A stretch of DNA of 64,000 bases, from NCBI GenBank assembly GCA_029261995.1, contig JAJDAF010000010.1, forward strand, positions 62,001 to 126,000, given 5' to 3'. Below the pieces are notes generated by a model, which was not told the DNA's origin, did no database searches, and saw only the letters and a program-made list of their open reading frames with translations. Source of the stretch: Candidatus Zhuqueibacterota bacterium. Lineage in GTDB: Bacteria > Zhuqueibacterota > Zhuqueibacteria > Oceanimicrobiales > Oceanimicrobiaceae. The position numbers and the translations under genes are program-made. The number at the start of each line of letters is the position of its first letter. The first letter of the stretch is position 1. This document shows, piece after piece, positions 36,129 to 45,088 of this stretch.

Positions 36129-36329
36129 GTGACCAGAACAAAAATCCTGACCGTTGCGGCAACGCTTGGGCTGTTCATTCTGCACAATAATTTCTGGAGT
36201 TGGCAGCCGGACCTTACGCTGGTCCTTGGCGTGCTGCCGGTTGATTTGTTCTACCGCATTTTGTGGGTTTTCGCATCGACCGGAGTGGTTTGGCTGGCCC
36301 TGCGCGGTTGGTGGGAAGAGTCCGAATGA
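36129..36329 (+). CDS. DUF3311 small membrane protein
   Basis: A 66-residue protein starting at GTG with two membrane helices (about 5-22 and 38-58). Its size and its position directly before a sodium:solute symporter match DUF3311, a family usually found as the small partner of SSS transporters. The stop overlaps the symporter start (ATGA). Confidence 0.75.
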   Translation: MTRTKILTVAATLGLFILHNNFWSWQPDLTLVLGVLPVDLFYRILWVFASTGVVWLALRGWWEESE

Positions 36330-37780
36330 GCCCGCTCCATTTGGTGACTGCATTCACACTCTACCTGTCGGTCTTGGTTGCGATCGGTATTTTCAGCTAT
36401 CGCCGGAGCACCGCCTCTGCTGAAGACTATTTCATGGCGGGCCGCGGCTTCGGCACTGTTGTCTTGTTCATGTCTCTGTTTGGCACGAATGTCACGGCCT
36501 TTGCGTTGATTGGGATGCCGGGGATTTCATACCACGCCGGCATTGGCACATTCGGATTCTTCGGAGCTGTTGGCGCCTTTGTCACTCCCATGTCATTCGT
36601 GCTTCTTGGTTATCCGATCTGGCGGCTTGGCAAACGAAACGGATATCTGACGCAAGCGCAAATGTTCGGTGACCGCTGGCAGTCTGAGGCGGTTTCGTAT
36701 CTGCTGTTTGCCCTTCTGCTTTTGTACACAATTCCCTATTTGATTATTGGTGTCATGGGCGGTGGCATCGCGATTGAGGCCATAAGTAAAGGCGAAATTC
36801 CTTACGTGGTCGGCGCTGGCGTGGTGGCTGTGGTGACCGTGCTCTACACCAGTTTGGGTGGTATGCGCGGAACCGCCTGGACAAACGTATTTCAAGGCTC
36901 AATCTTCATGCTTTTCCTGGTAGTTGCTTGCTTTGGCATCGCCGGAAAATTGGGTGGCATGACTGACCTGCACCAACGTCTGGTCGAGGAGGCGTCGCAA
37001 CTGCTTGGCAAGCAGCACCCTCGGCTGGCTCCCGGCATTTGGCTCAGTGGTTTTCTCGTCGGGCCGTTGAGCGTCGTCGCCTTTCCACACATGTTCATGC
37101 GCCTGATGACAGCTCGCAACTCGAAATCCTTGCGGCGCACTACCATGATCTATCCTGTGGCGTTGGTTTTGCTCTATGTTCCGATCACGCTCATTGGGGT
37201 TTGGGGCGCGCTTGATATTCCGGGGTTGGTCGGCCAGGAGTCCGACGGCATTTTACCAATGCTGGTGGAGAGGCATCTGCCCGTCTGGCTAAGCGCTTTT
37301 GGCCTGATAGCGATTCTGGCTGCGGTCATGTCCAGCCTCGATGGCCAGATTTTGACCATTTCAACGATGGTAGCTGCTGATCTGTTTGCGCACAAAAGCC
37401 ACAGAGCCACGCCACTTGCCGGCCGACTCGGTGTTCTCGCCGTAGCGGCACTTGCGTTCGGCGTAGCCTTATTTCGTCCCGCCGGCATTTTCGATATTTC
37501 GGTTTATGCTTTTAGCGGCTACACGCTGATTGTGCCGGTGATGGCTTTTGGTATTTTCTGGAAACGCTCGACTGCTGCTGGCGTTATTGCTGGTATGGTC
37601 GCGGGCCACGGTATGTTGGCGGCGTACTATCTTGGATTGAGGTTTTCGACATTCGGGGCGTTTCCGGTTGCCGTTTGCCTGGCGGTGGAAGTGCTGGTTA
37701 TTGTGGTTGTCTCCCTGCGGACCGCGCCGCCTGCCTCCGATGTTGTTGCTCGTTTCGATCGGCCGTTCGGTGCAATCTAG
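36326..37780 (+). CDS. Sodium:solute symporter (SSS family)
   Basis: A 484-residue transporter with about 13 helices. Features of the SSS fold include YRRSTASAEDYFMAGRGFGTVVLFMSLFGTNVTAF at the start, LYTSLGGMRGTAWTNVFQGSIF (the family signature region) and LAAVMSSLDGQILTISTMVAADLF near helix 8, where the sodium site lies. The substrate cannot be told from sequence; relatives carry organic acids, amino acids or pantothenate. The ATG overlaps the DUF3311 stop codon, and the OPT gene lies upstream, so all three are probably one nutrient-uptake operon. Confidence 0.9.
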   Translation: MSPLHLVTAFTLYLSVLVAIGIFSYRRSTASAEDYFMAGRGFGTVVLFMSLFGTNVTAFALIGMPGISYHAGIGTFGFFGAVGAFVTPMSFVLLGYPIWRLGKRNGYLTQAQMFGDRWQSEAVSYLLFALLLLYTIPYLIIGVMGGGIAIEAISKGEIPYVVGAGVVAVVTVLYTSLGGMRGTAWTNVFQGSIFMLFLVVACFGIAGKLGGMTDLHQRLVEEASQLLGKQHPRLAPGIWLSGFLVGPLSVVAFPHMFMRLMTARNSKSLRRTTMIYPVALVLLYVPITLIGVWGALDIPGLVGQESDGILPMLVERHLPVWLSAFGLIAILAAVMSSLDGQILTISTMVAADLFAHKSHRATPLAGRLGVLAVAALAFGVALFRPAGIFDISVYAFSGYTLIVPVMAFGIFWKRSTAAGVIAGMVAGHGMLAAYYLGLRFSTFGAFPVAVCLAVEVLVIVVVSLRTAPPASDVVARFDRPFGAI

Positions 37781-37812
37781 CCAATTGGAAAAGTGAATGG
37801 AATGGGCCTTGG

Positions 37813-37932
37813 TCAAGAAAAAGGGGTTGTCTCAAAAGCAGTCGAATTGGCAACACTTCGGAAATCGCTAGCCAGAACTCTGGCGAGTTCCGCTACAATC
37901 CTTCTGACTTTTGGACAGCCCCTTTTCTCAAG
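37813..37932. mobile_element. MITE-like palindromic element with TCAAG flanking repeats
   Basis: Between the converging symporter and bacilliredoxin genes lies an about 110-base imperfect palindrome. The left end AAAAAGGGGTTGTCTCAAAAG (from 37818) and the inverted right end GAAAAGGGGCTGTCCAAAAG (to 37927) match over more than 18 positions, and the similarity continues inward towards GAATTG/GGATTG. The centre holds GCCAGA-AC-TCTGGC (37871-37884). TCAAG occurs directly on both sides (37813-37817 and 37928-37932), as from a 5-base target duplication. Ends of the GGGxTGTC type are common in transposon termini. There is no room for a transposase. It could also terminate both converging transcripts. 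Confidence 0.5.
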
Positions 37933-37955
37933 TTTTGCTACGAATGATGTTTAGG

Positions 37956-38375
37956 CTAGTCGCAGTGTGCCTCAAAAGCGCTGATAAGCGTTGCCGCCAC
38001 CTGGTCAGCGCCGTGGTCCTCGATTTGGTGGCGCTCGACCATCGCGACCACTTCGCCGTCCTTAAACAGAGCCATCGAGGGTGATGACGGCGGATAGCCA
38101 TGCACGTAAGAGCGGGCATGCGCAGTGGCTTCAACATCCTGTCCCGCGAACACTGTGAACAGGTTCTTCGGCACATTCTTGTTGGTCAAAGCCAGAGCGA
38201 CACCTGGCCTGGCTTGGCCCGCAGCGCAGCCGCAAACCGAATTAACAACGAGAAGAGATGTCCCGGTCGCATTTTTCATCGCCTCATCGACTTGTTCTGG
38301 ATTCCTCAGCTCGGTGAATCCAATGCTCGTCATTTCATCGCGCATCGGTTGGACCATGGTTGGATCGTAAAGCAT
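37956..38375 (-). CDS. Bacilliredoxin (BrxA/BrxB family)
   Basis: A 139-residue thioredoxin-fold protein starting at MLYDPTMVQPMRDEMTSIGF, the usual beginning of BrxA/BrxB (YphP/YqiW), with the atypical active site CGCAAG (VNSVCGCAAGQARPGVALAL). Bacilliredoxins remove bacillithiol or related low-molecular thiols from proteins. The start at 38375 has an AGGAGT ribosome site; an upstream in-frame extension to 38486 is rejected. Its presence suggests that this organism makes bacillithiol or a similar thiol. It is transcribed divergently from the TPR kinase gene. Confidence 0.88.
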   Translation of the reverse strand: MLYDPTMVQPMRDEMTSIGFTELRNPEQVDEAMKNATGTSLLVVNSVCGCAAGQARPGVALALTNKNVPKNLFTVFAGQDVEATAHARSYVHGYPPSSPSMALFKDGEVVAMVERHQIEDHGADQVAATLISAFEAHCD

Positions 38376-38479
38376 GCAGTACTCCTTTTTATAATGCCAA
38401 ACTGCTATGGGTTTCAAAAAAATTGACGCTAAGATAGGAATCACGATGAAAAATATCAAGCAAAATGTATGTTTAACAC

Positions 38480-38508
38480 TTGACAATCATGTCAGAAAAC
38501 TGTAAATT
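38480..38508 (+). promoter_or_regulatory. Sigma-70-type promoter of the TPR kinase gene, with dyad
   Basis: A perfect TTGACA (38480-38485), 17 bases, then TAAATT (38503-38508). A small dyad TGACA-ATCA-TGTCA (38481-38494) overlaps the -35 element and could be an operator. The start codon at 38662 is about 150 bases further. Confidence 0.55.
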
Positions 38509-38661
38509 TTGGGGTTCAAATTATTGATTGCTGCGAAAATAGTTAAACAGTTGCTTTTTTCGCGACAGATGTGCCCTGGCAATTCCGACCACGACCCTCC
38601 TTCGACCCCGCTTCCTGGATTGCCTCCTTCATTCATACCCTTGCAGAAGGCAATATTTCAC

Positions 38662-41151
38662 ATGAAAAACCTGCGTCATCTTTTGGTGGCAGGAGCGATT
38701 CTTGTTGTTGTGTCCATGAGATTGCTGTTTGCCACTTCTGGTCATTGCCAGGAGTCGCAACAGACGGCCTTGCAGCTCTATGGCAAGGCCATGCGGACCC
38801 CCGCGCTTTCGGAAAAAACCGAGCTTCTCAAGCGCGCAGTTGAACTGGATCCTGAATTCAAAGAGGCCGTTTATGAACTAGGCATTAGCTATTTTCGGAA
38901 AGGCGACTACCAGGACGCCATTGCATCGCTGCGGTGGATTCATGATGGTGAAGCGAGTTCATTCAAAGAGGCTGGGCTCTATCTCCGAAATGCATACACC
39001 TTTCGCGCAGCCGAGTTGAACGAGCAGGAGTCTTTCGATGCTGCGCATGCCGCGGTCAGCCAGGCGCTCTTTCTCGATGCTGACCATGCATCCGCGCTGC
39101 TCATTATGGGAAAGATCGCGTTTAATCTGCGGGATTGGCCCGCAGCGGTCCAGGCGCTGAGAAGAAGTGTCGATATTGACCCGAGCCTGGATGAAGGCTG
39201 GAGCAAGCTTGGTGATGCGCTGATGAGGCAGAATGACTATGGCGCAGCCGTCACAGCGTACGAGCGGGCGGTTCAGCTCAATCCAAACGAGAAGCAGGTG
39301 CAGTTTCATTTGAATGTCGCAGCCAGACGCAATCGCCCCGAAGCCTGGCTGACACGATACAGGGATGCGTTGCAAGCGAGGAACATCGAGGCGGCGGCTG
39401 AGATTCTCAAGAAAGCAGGCAGGGCCCATCCGGACAATTTGATCATCACCAACAGGCTGGCGGAAGTAAAGTCCGAGCTGGCGTACACGTCCGCTGTGGC
39501 CGCCGTTGCAAACCATGACTGGGAGAATGCAGCCAAGCTGCTGGAGAAGATCGAAGCCGGTTACCGAGATACCGCATCTTTGCAGTCCCGCGTGCAAGCG
39601 GCGCTTGACTCGGTTCAGGTCAGGAACCAATCGTGGCGCAAGGTTGCCAAACGCTTGCGCCAGCCGCAGGAGGTGGCCACCACCAGCTTGACAGAGAACC
39701 GTCCGACGTCTGCAGGAACTGAGGGTGCAGCATCCGGCGGGGAGAAGCCAGGCCGACCAGCGGTAAACTTAGAGTCGGGACAATCCACGATGGCATCAGA
39801 TGTCGTGCCTGAGAACGAGCAAACTGGTCCTGTTGCAATCCGAAATGCTCGGCTTTCCGGTACCGTGACGACCGAATCTCTGACTGCGGAAAAAACAGTC
39901 GCTCCACATCAGGTTAGAACCTCCGCGGTTCGGCAAGCCCCAGGCGGTTCATCACGGCTGCCATTCATTCTGAGCATTCTTGGTGGGGTCGCTCTATTTG
40001 CATTTATCGTTTTTCGGGTCAAGTTTCATCATGTGGAACACTACGGCGGCACCGCGCTTCTTGAGGATACATTGCGCGAGCAGGACGAGGTGAGCCTGGT
40101 ACCGGCCATGCACCATTCAGCGGCCGAATTCAGTGGCGATGAGACTTTTCACGACCGGATCGCCTCTGAAACGCCCGTGACTTTTAATCCGATAGACAGC
40201 TTTGCCGTTTTGGGCGGCGACACCGCCTCGGAGCTGGAGATGCCGTTCACCGATGATTCTTCGCTCAGTCTACAGGAAACCCGAACGACGCAAGGTGGCA
40301 TCCGGCCTGTGCGCAGAATCGGCCGCTATGTGGTCGAAAGCGAAATTGGCCGTGGTTCAATGGGCATGGTCTTCAAGGCCTGGGATCCCAAACTTGACAG
40401 GACAGTGGTTATCAAGCAGATGGCATCTCCGGAGCAAATGCAGACGACGGAATTTAGCCGGCTCAAGGACCGCCTGTATCGTGAGGCAAGAGCTGCGGGC
40501 AAATTGAACCACGCCAACATTGTCGTTGTTTATGATGTTGAGGAGGAAAATAGTTCGTCTTTCATCGTGATGGAGTACCTGCGAGGCAGCGACTTGAAGG
40601 AACTGCTGGAAGGTGAGAGCGATGGTCGATTGCCTCCCGCCCGGGCCTGCCGGATCGTAGGTCAGATCTGCCAGGCCCTCGCCTTTGCCCATCAAAATGA
40701 TATCGTTCACCGAGATATTAAGCCATCGAACATTATCCTACTAGATAACGACCAGGTCAAAGTCGCCGATTTCGGCATTGCCAAATTGCTCCATCTTGGG
40801 ACTCTGACCCAGACCGGTGATGTCATAGGCACACCGTTTTATATGTCGCCTGAGCAGATAGAAGGGCGCAGGGTTGACGGACGTTCTGACATCTTTTCGA
40901 CCGGTGTGCTGTTGTATGAGATGCTCACCGGCCAGCGTCCTTTTGACGGCGAGTCGATCTCGACCGTGGTCTACAAAATTGTAAACAAAGTGCCGAAAGC
41001 GCCTTCCAAAGAGAACACCGAGCTGCCCACCGGATTTGACGATCTTATTGCGCGGGCGCTGACGAAAAATCCCGATGAGCGCTATCAGACCGCTACCGAC
41101 TTTCTGATTGACCTGCAGAAGCTGGAGAAATTTTCATATGACCAAGTGTGA
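38662..41151 (+). CDS. Receptor-type Ser/Thr protein kinase with extracytoplasmic TPR domain
   Basis: About 829 residues. An N-terminal signal peptide or anchor (about 8-30) is followed by TPR repeats (about 35-250; for example AVQALRRSVDIDPSLDEGWSKLGDAL split over two repeats), a low-complexity Ser/Thr/Pro linker (about 330-425), a membrane helix (about 433-453), and a C-terminal Hanks-type kinase (about 551-820) with GRGSMGMV, catalytic lysine in VVIKQM, HRDIKPSN near residue 683, DFG and the APE-like SPEQIEG. All key catalytic residues are present. The order (sensor first, kinase last) is the reverse of PASTA kinases. The next gene, an FHA/phosphatase, overlaps by 14 bases and is its probable partner. 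A longer in-frame start at 38509 overlaps the promoter and is less likely. Confidence 0.88.
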   Translation: MKNLRHLLVAGAILVVVSMRLLFATSGHCQESQQTALQLYGKAMRTPALSEKTELLKRAVELDPEFKEAVYELGISYFRKGDYQDAIASLRWIHDGEASSFKEAGLYLRNAYTFRAAELNEQESFDAAHAAVSQALFLDADHASALLIMGKIAFNLRDWPAAVQALRRSVDIDPSLDEGWSKLGDALMRQNDYGAAVTAYERAVQLNPNEKQVQFHLNVAARRNRPEAWLTRYRDALQARNIEAAAEILKKAGRAHPDNLIITNRLAEVKSELAYTSAVAAVANHDWENAAKLLEKIEAGYRDTASLQSRVQAALDSVQVRNQSWRKVAKRLRQPQEVATTSLTENRPTSAGTEGAASGGEKPGRPAVNLESGQSTMASDVVPENEQTGPVAIRNARLSGTVTTESLTAEKTVAPHQVRTSAVRQAPGGSSRLPFILSILGGVALFAFIVFRVKFHHVEHYGGTALLEDTLREQDEVSLVPAMHHSAAEFSGDETFHDRIASETPVTFNPIDSFAVLGGDTASELEMPFTDDSSLSLQETRTTQGGIRPVRRIGRYVVESEIGRGSMGMVFKAWDPKLDRTVVIKQMASPEQMQTTEFSRLKDRLYREARAAGKLNHANIVVVYDVEEENSSSFIVMEYLRGSDLKELLEGESDGRLPPARACRIVGQICQALAFAHQNDIVHRDIKPSNIILLDNDQVKVADFGIAKLLHLGTLTQTGDVIGTPFYMSPEQIEGRRVDGRSDIFSTGVLLYEMLTGQRPFDGESISTVVYKIVNKVPKAPSKENTELPTGFDDLIARALTKNPDERYQTATDFLIDLQKLEKFSYDQV

Positions 41152-42808
41152 GCGATGCCTAAACGTCAACACCAAGAACACCCTGTATTGCGAGAAGTGT
41201 GGCGCAAATCTGTTCAAATCCAAATTGCGAGTGGTGCATGAGAGTGGATTGAACAGAACACACTATCTGTTCTCGCAAGACTACAGAATCGGCCGCGACC
41301 AAGAAAACGACATTGTCATCGTAGATGCTTCGGTATCACGCCACCACGCTGAACTCAAATATGAACATGGCTCTTTTTGTATTCTCGACCATGACAGCAA
41401 AAACGGTTCACTCTTGAATAACCTGCAGTTCAAGCGCAGCAAACTTCAGAACCATGACTGCCTGCAACTCGGCGGCGTGGTCCTGCATTTCTATAGCGAG
41501 GAGCAATCCCTGCAGCCGAGAAGCAATTTTGACACCATTCAGTTTGTGCAGAATGAGTACTTCAGGCTGGCTGAAAATCGGCACACCAACGTGACCACCA
41601 ACGATGTCCTCAACACCATGCTCGACCTCGCGCTCTCGCTCGTACATGCCGATCAAGCGGCTATTCTCGAGTACGACGACTCACACGACCTGCACCTGAA
41701 GATTGGCAAAAATCTCGATGGCGTCGCTCTGGACGGACAACGCGGGCTGTTCGAAGGCGTTTGCGAATCACAGGTTGCCAAGATTGCCTGCCGCGATGAG
41801 GTCTTAGACAATGATGGCGGCGCCGCCGGCGATCCGGACTGGGAGTACATGGCTTTCCCTCTCATGGCCATAAAAGGCAACTCTCAGAAGACGGACGAAC
41901 TTGGCAGGAACGGCGTATTGGGTGTCTGCTATCTTAACCACAACAAGACCCAGAATCGGTTATCCAACCGCAAGCGAGAATTGCTTACCGCGTTGATGCA
42001 GCAGATTGCTCTGGCGGTGGAAAACGAGCTGCTGTACAAGGAGTCACACGCAAATCGGCGCATTCGGCAGGAAATCAAATCCGCGAAGATCATTCAGGCA
42101 AAGCTGCTGCCAACCACCCATCCTGACATCGGTTCACTCGAGATCCGCAGTTTCGTTGAGCCCTGTGAAACCATCAGCGGCGACTATTTCGACATCATCC
42201 CGGTTTCGGATGAGTTCGTGGCTATCGCAATTGGAGACATCTGTGGTAAGGGCGTGCCGGCGGCCCTGCTGTCATCTACCGCGCAGGCGGCCATTCGGTC
42301 ACAGTTGGAGTATTCGACCTCGCCGCGGGAAATCGTCGATAATCTAAACCGCCTCCTGATTCAGAGTACGACCAAATCAGTGTTTCTAACGCTGTTTTTT
42401 GGCATTCTTAACGTGACCACCAACGAGCTGGTCTACATCAATGCAGGTCACTTGCCACCCGTGTTTGTCTCGAAAGCACAAAAGCTGTCTGAACTCTCTG
42501 GGACGACGCCTCCGCTCGGCATCCTGGAGGAGGAGTTCCAGGCGGAGCGGTCCGTGCAGTTTGAGCCAGGAGACCTGCTCTTGATGTACACGGACGGGCT
42601 GATTGAGAGTCAGAACTCCAAGCATGAAAATTATGGCAGAAAGCGGCTTCTGAAACTTGTCCGCACGATTTTCAAAGCCAGCTTTCGCGACTACGAACTC
42701 GACGCAGTGGTGAGCATTGTCAAGAAGGACTTCCTGTCGTTTATTGGCGATGTCAGGCAAAGCGATGATCTGACACTGCTGGCGGTGAAGCGAAAAGAGC
42801 TGGTTTGA
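41138..42808 (+). CDS. Zinc-ribbon/FHA/GAF/SpoIIE phosphatase
   Basis: About 556 residues starting inside the end of the kinase gene. A zinc ribbon (C4, C7, C18, C21) precedes an FHA domain (about 30-115) with YRIGRDQENDIVI, SVSRHHAEL and SKNGSLLNN, the phosphothreonine-binding residues being intact. A GAF domain (about 150-300) and a helix (RQEIKSAKIIQAKLLP) lead to a SpoIIE/PP2C phosphatase (about 335-555) with SGDYFDI, GDICGKGVPAAL and YTDGLIES. The FHA domain probably binds the autophosphorylated upstream kinase, linking Ser/Thr phosphorylation to partner-switching control of gene expression. That link is inferred from the overlap. Confidence 0.88.
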   Translation: MTKCERCLNVNTKNTLYCEKCGANLFKSKLRVVHESGLNRTHYLFSQDYRIGRDQENDIVIVDASVSRHHAELKYEHGSFCILDHDSKNGSLLNNLQFKRSKLQNHDCLQLGGVVLHFYSEEQSLQPRSNFDTIQFVQNEYFRLAENRHTNVTTNDVLNTMLDLALSLVHADQAAILEYDDSHDLHLKIGKNLDGVALDGQRGLFEGVCESQVAKIACRDEVLDNDGGAAGDPDWEYMAFPLMAIKGNSQKTDELGRNGVLGVCYLNHNKTQNRLSNRKRELLTALMQQIALAVENELLYKESHANRRIRQEIKSAKIIQAKLLPTTHPDIGSLEIRSFVEPCETISGDYFDIIPVSDEFVAIAIGDICGKGVPAALLSSTAQAAIRSQLEYSTSPREIVDNLNRLLIQSTTKSVFLTLFFGILNVTTNELVYINAGHLPPVFVSKAQKLSELSGTTPPLGILEEEFQAERSVQFEPGDLLLMYTDGLIESQNSKHENYGRKRLLKLVRTIFKASFRDYELDAVVSIVKKDFLSFIGDVRQSDDLTLLAVKRKELV

Positions 42809-43100
42809 TTTGTCCCGGAGGCAGACCAGCGGATTAAGATTTTGAAAAAATATGGATTTGCTGTACTCGGAGCCCGATAGTAATCACTGTGGCCTGGGCT
42901 GCTTCCGATTTCAGCACATCTCACAATCAGCCTGTAGATATCAGGCAAGTATTGAGTCTCATCACAAATCGGTTGGATTGTTTGCGAAAGAGATCCCTGG
43001 CCGCGACCATGGACATTATTTAGCCATAGTTCCAGGGGCATTCATCGCCTGGTATGAAGCCCCATATTCATAAACTCAGACAAGGAGCGTCGAGCAAGCC

Positions 43101-44027
43101 GTGAAAAGAAAACCGAGGATTGCTATAGCCTTAGGAGGAGGTGGGGCAAGAGGATGTGCCCACATTGGCGTTTTGAGAGTACTCCAAAAGCACCAAATTC
43201 CCATCGACTTCATTACCGGTACCAGCATCGGAGCCGTAGTAGGGTCAATCTTCACCACGACCGCGGATGCCGCACAGGTACAGGAACGCTTTGCGGCGTG
43301 GCTGATCAGTGACGAATACAAGAAAAGCGGCCTTGAGTTGTTCAAACGCAAAGAGCCGGCGGAGAATTTTTTTGGGCAAGTCGCCACCAACATCAAGCAG
43401 CGCGTTGTGGTGAATCTTGCGCAGAGCAAGTTGTCTCTGGTCGGTGGGAAGCGCTTGCGCAAAGCCATGGATTTTCTCATCCCGGACGGCAGAATCGAAG
43501 ACACGAAGATACCCTTCTACCCCGTGGCGTCTAATATTCTGACCGGCGAAGAGGTGGTTTTCCGCGAAGGCGACATGCGCACGCTCGTCGGCGCCAGCGC
43601 CTCGATTCCAGGATTTCTTCCGCCCTACAAGATAAATGGCTATTTGCTCGTCGATGGTTCCGTGGTCTGCCCGATCCCGGTTGTGCTGGCCCGGAATCTG
43701 GGCGCGGATATCGTCATCGCGATAGATGTTGGCCAGAAGCTCAACGACAACCCGAATCTTGACAACGTCATTAGCGTCATGTTTCAGACGCAGCACATGA
43801 CCGCACGTCACTACAATCTGCATCTACTCGACCAGGCCGACGTCGTCATTCGCCCGGATGTTGGACTGGTTCACTGGTCAGAGTTCAAGCTCCTAAACTA
43901 CATGATTGAGGAGGGCGAACGCGTCGCGGAGGAGGCGATTCCAGAGCTTCGTCAGATGATTAAAGACAAGACCAGCTCGTGGAAGGGCATGTTTGCCAAG
44001 TCTGAAGAAATGCGTGTGGTACACTGA
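43101..44027 (+). CDS. Patatin-like phospholipase (RssA-like)
   Basis: A 308-residue cytoplasmic protein starting at GTG. The oxyanion glycine-rich GGGGARGCAHIGVL, nucleophile elbow GTSIG with S42 and the catalytic aspartate D185 in DGSVVC form the intact Ser/Asp dyad of patatins. The likely reaction is hydrolysis of acyl chains from phospholipids. It follows the FHA phosphatase gene by about 290 bases, a stretch with no other gene. Confidence 0.88.
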   Translation: MKRKPRIAIALGGGGARGCAHIGVLRVLQKHQIPIDFITGTSIGAVVGSIFTTTADAAQVQERFAAWLISDEYKKSGLELFKRKEPAENFFGQVATNIKQRVVVNLAQSKLSLVGGKRLRKAMDFLIPDGRIEDTKIPFYPVASNILTGEEVVFREGDMRTLVGASASIPGFLPPYKINGYLLVDGSVVCPIPVVLARNLGADIVIAIDVGQKLNDNPNLDNVISVMFQTQHMTARHYNLHLLDQADVVIRPDVGLVHWSEFKLLNYMIEEGERVAEEAIPELRQMIKDKTSSWKGMFAKSEEMRVVH

Positions 44028-44047
44028 GCGGTTTGAAAGCAGAGGAC

Positions 44048-44066
44048 GCCGCCGTCGTTTGGCGGC
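44048..44066. terminator. Possible bidirectional hairpin between converging genes
   Basis: GCCGCC (44048-44053) and GGCGGC (44061-44066) form a six-pair GC stem with a seven-base loop, 20 bases after the patatin stop and just before the end of the leftward PorV-like gene. No clear T-tract on either side. Confidence 0.3.
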
Positions 44067-44071
44067 TGACT

Positions 44072-45088
44072 CTAGTACATTCTACCTTTAGACGCTGGCT
44101 TTTTCGGCCGCCCCCAATCGATATCTAATCCGAATCTGAACAGGTTCTCGACATTTCCTACCCGGTAAGCCGTGTTGACGCGCACGGAATACCTCTGAAA
44201 AATTCCCCTGGTAAGACTCGCACCGAAGCTCCAGCGCCGGTTGAGATCAGAAGTTCCAAGATTATTGGAGAAGCCGGCTCTCAAGATGAGCATGTTGAGG
44301 AAGGTCCGCTCTGCCCCGAAATAGGCGCGATTTGCGGTGTCGTCGTGCAGATTCTTGCGTAAGTCGAAGGAGAGAGTCAACTCATCGACCCGGTAGGCAG
44401 CTCCAATTCTGAGCGTGGCGGGCACGCTTTCTGAGTAGTCGCCGCTCACTGATGAATCCCAGTTGAACGAGTTCAACAGGTCTCGAATCATGACACCCAG
44501 CGAGAGATGCTGATTCAACAAAAAGAGGTAACCGAAATCCACCGAATATCCAACACCAGTGCCGGTGATGCGGTTATCTCCCCCTTCTGGATTATTGCCA
44601 AAAGAAGCCCAACGCCCTTTAAGCGAAACCCCGAATGACATTTGATCAAAATAGACTTCGTTGCCACCCAGCGGCAGGTTTGGAGGGGTAAACGCGACCG
44701 ATAACCCCGCCGTGTTCTCCGTCAGTGCGTCATCCCCGACGAATTGAAAACCGGCGCCTACAGAATACCGCTCGCTTAGCGGATAGAGCATGCCAAAATA
44801 GCCGGATGGCACGAGCCCAAACAACCTGGCATAGTTTGCTGTTACCGAAGCCCGTCGTCCACGCAGCAGGCCCGCCGGGTTGGTGATGAAGGCGTTGGCG
44901 TCATCTGATATGGCGGTAAAGGCCTCACCCATGCCCGCAGGGCGCACGCCAAAGCCCGTTTCAGCGAACACACCCGGGATGTTCGAGAGCAGCTGAGCTT
45001 GCGCCGGCACCACCACAATCAAACTTGCAAGGAGCGCCAGGACAATTTTCGGCAGGCCTGCTTGTGTTCCAGATCGGTTGCTCTTCAT
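44072..45088 (-). CDS. PorV/PorQ-family outer-membrane protein
   Basis: About 338 residues with a signal peptide (cleaved near VPAQAQ) and the conserved start of the mature chain ETGFGVRPAGMGEAFTAISDDANAFITNPAGLLRG, typical of PorV/PorQ (UPF0164-like) barrels that belong to the FadL superfamily. PorV shuttles type IX substrates to the attachment complex at the cell surface. The ATG at 45088 overlaps the stop of the upstream repeat protein (ATGA), so the two are translationally coupled, suggesting that this barrel serves that protein. An in-frame extension to 45205 lies inside the neighbouring gene and is rejected. Confidence 0.8.
   Translation of the reverse strand: MKSNRSGTQAGLPKIVLALLASLIVVVPAQAQLLSNIPGVFAETGFGVRPAGMGEAFTAISDDANAFITNPAGLLRGRRASVTANYARLFGLVPSGYFGMLYPLSERYSVGAGFQFVGDDALTENTAGLSVAFTPPNLPLGGNEVYFDQMSFGVSLKGRWASFGNNPEGGDNRITGTGVGYSVDFGYLFLLNQHLSLGVMIRDLLNSFNWDSSVSGDYSESVPATLRIGAAYRVDELTLSFDLRKNLHDDTANRAYFGAERTFLNMLILRAGFSNNLGTSDLNRRWSFGASLTRGIFQRYSVRVNTAYRVGNVENLFRFGLDIDWGRPKKPASKGRMY

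Noticed and set aside
37817-37927. Simple bidirectional terminator
   Set aside because: The palindrome is much longer than needed, lacks T-tracts immediately after a GC stem, and has direct flanking repeats, so a MITE-like element fits better, though it may still terminate transcription.
37956-38486. Longer bacilliredoxin start with a membrane helix
   Set aside because: The family starts at MLYDP, which has an AGGAGT ribosome site at 38375; the upstream extension is unlike relatives.
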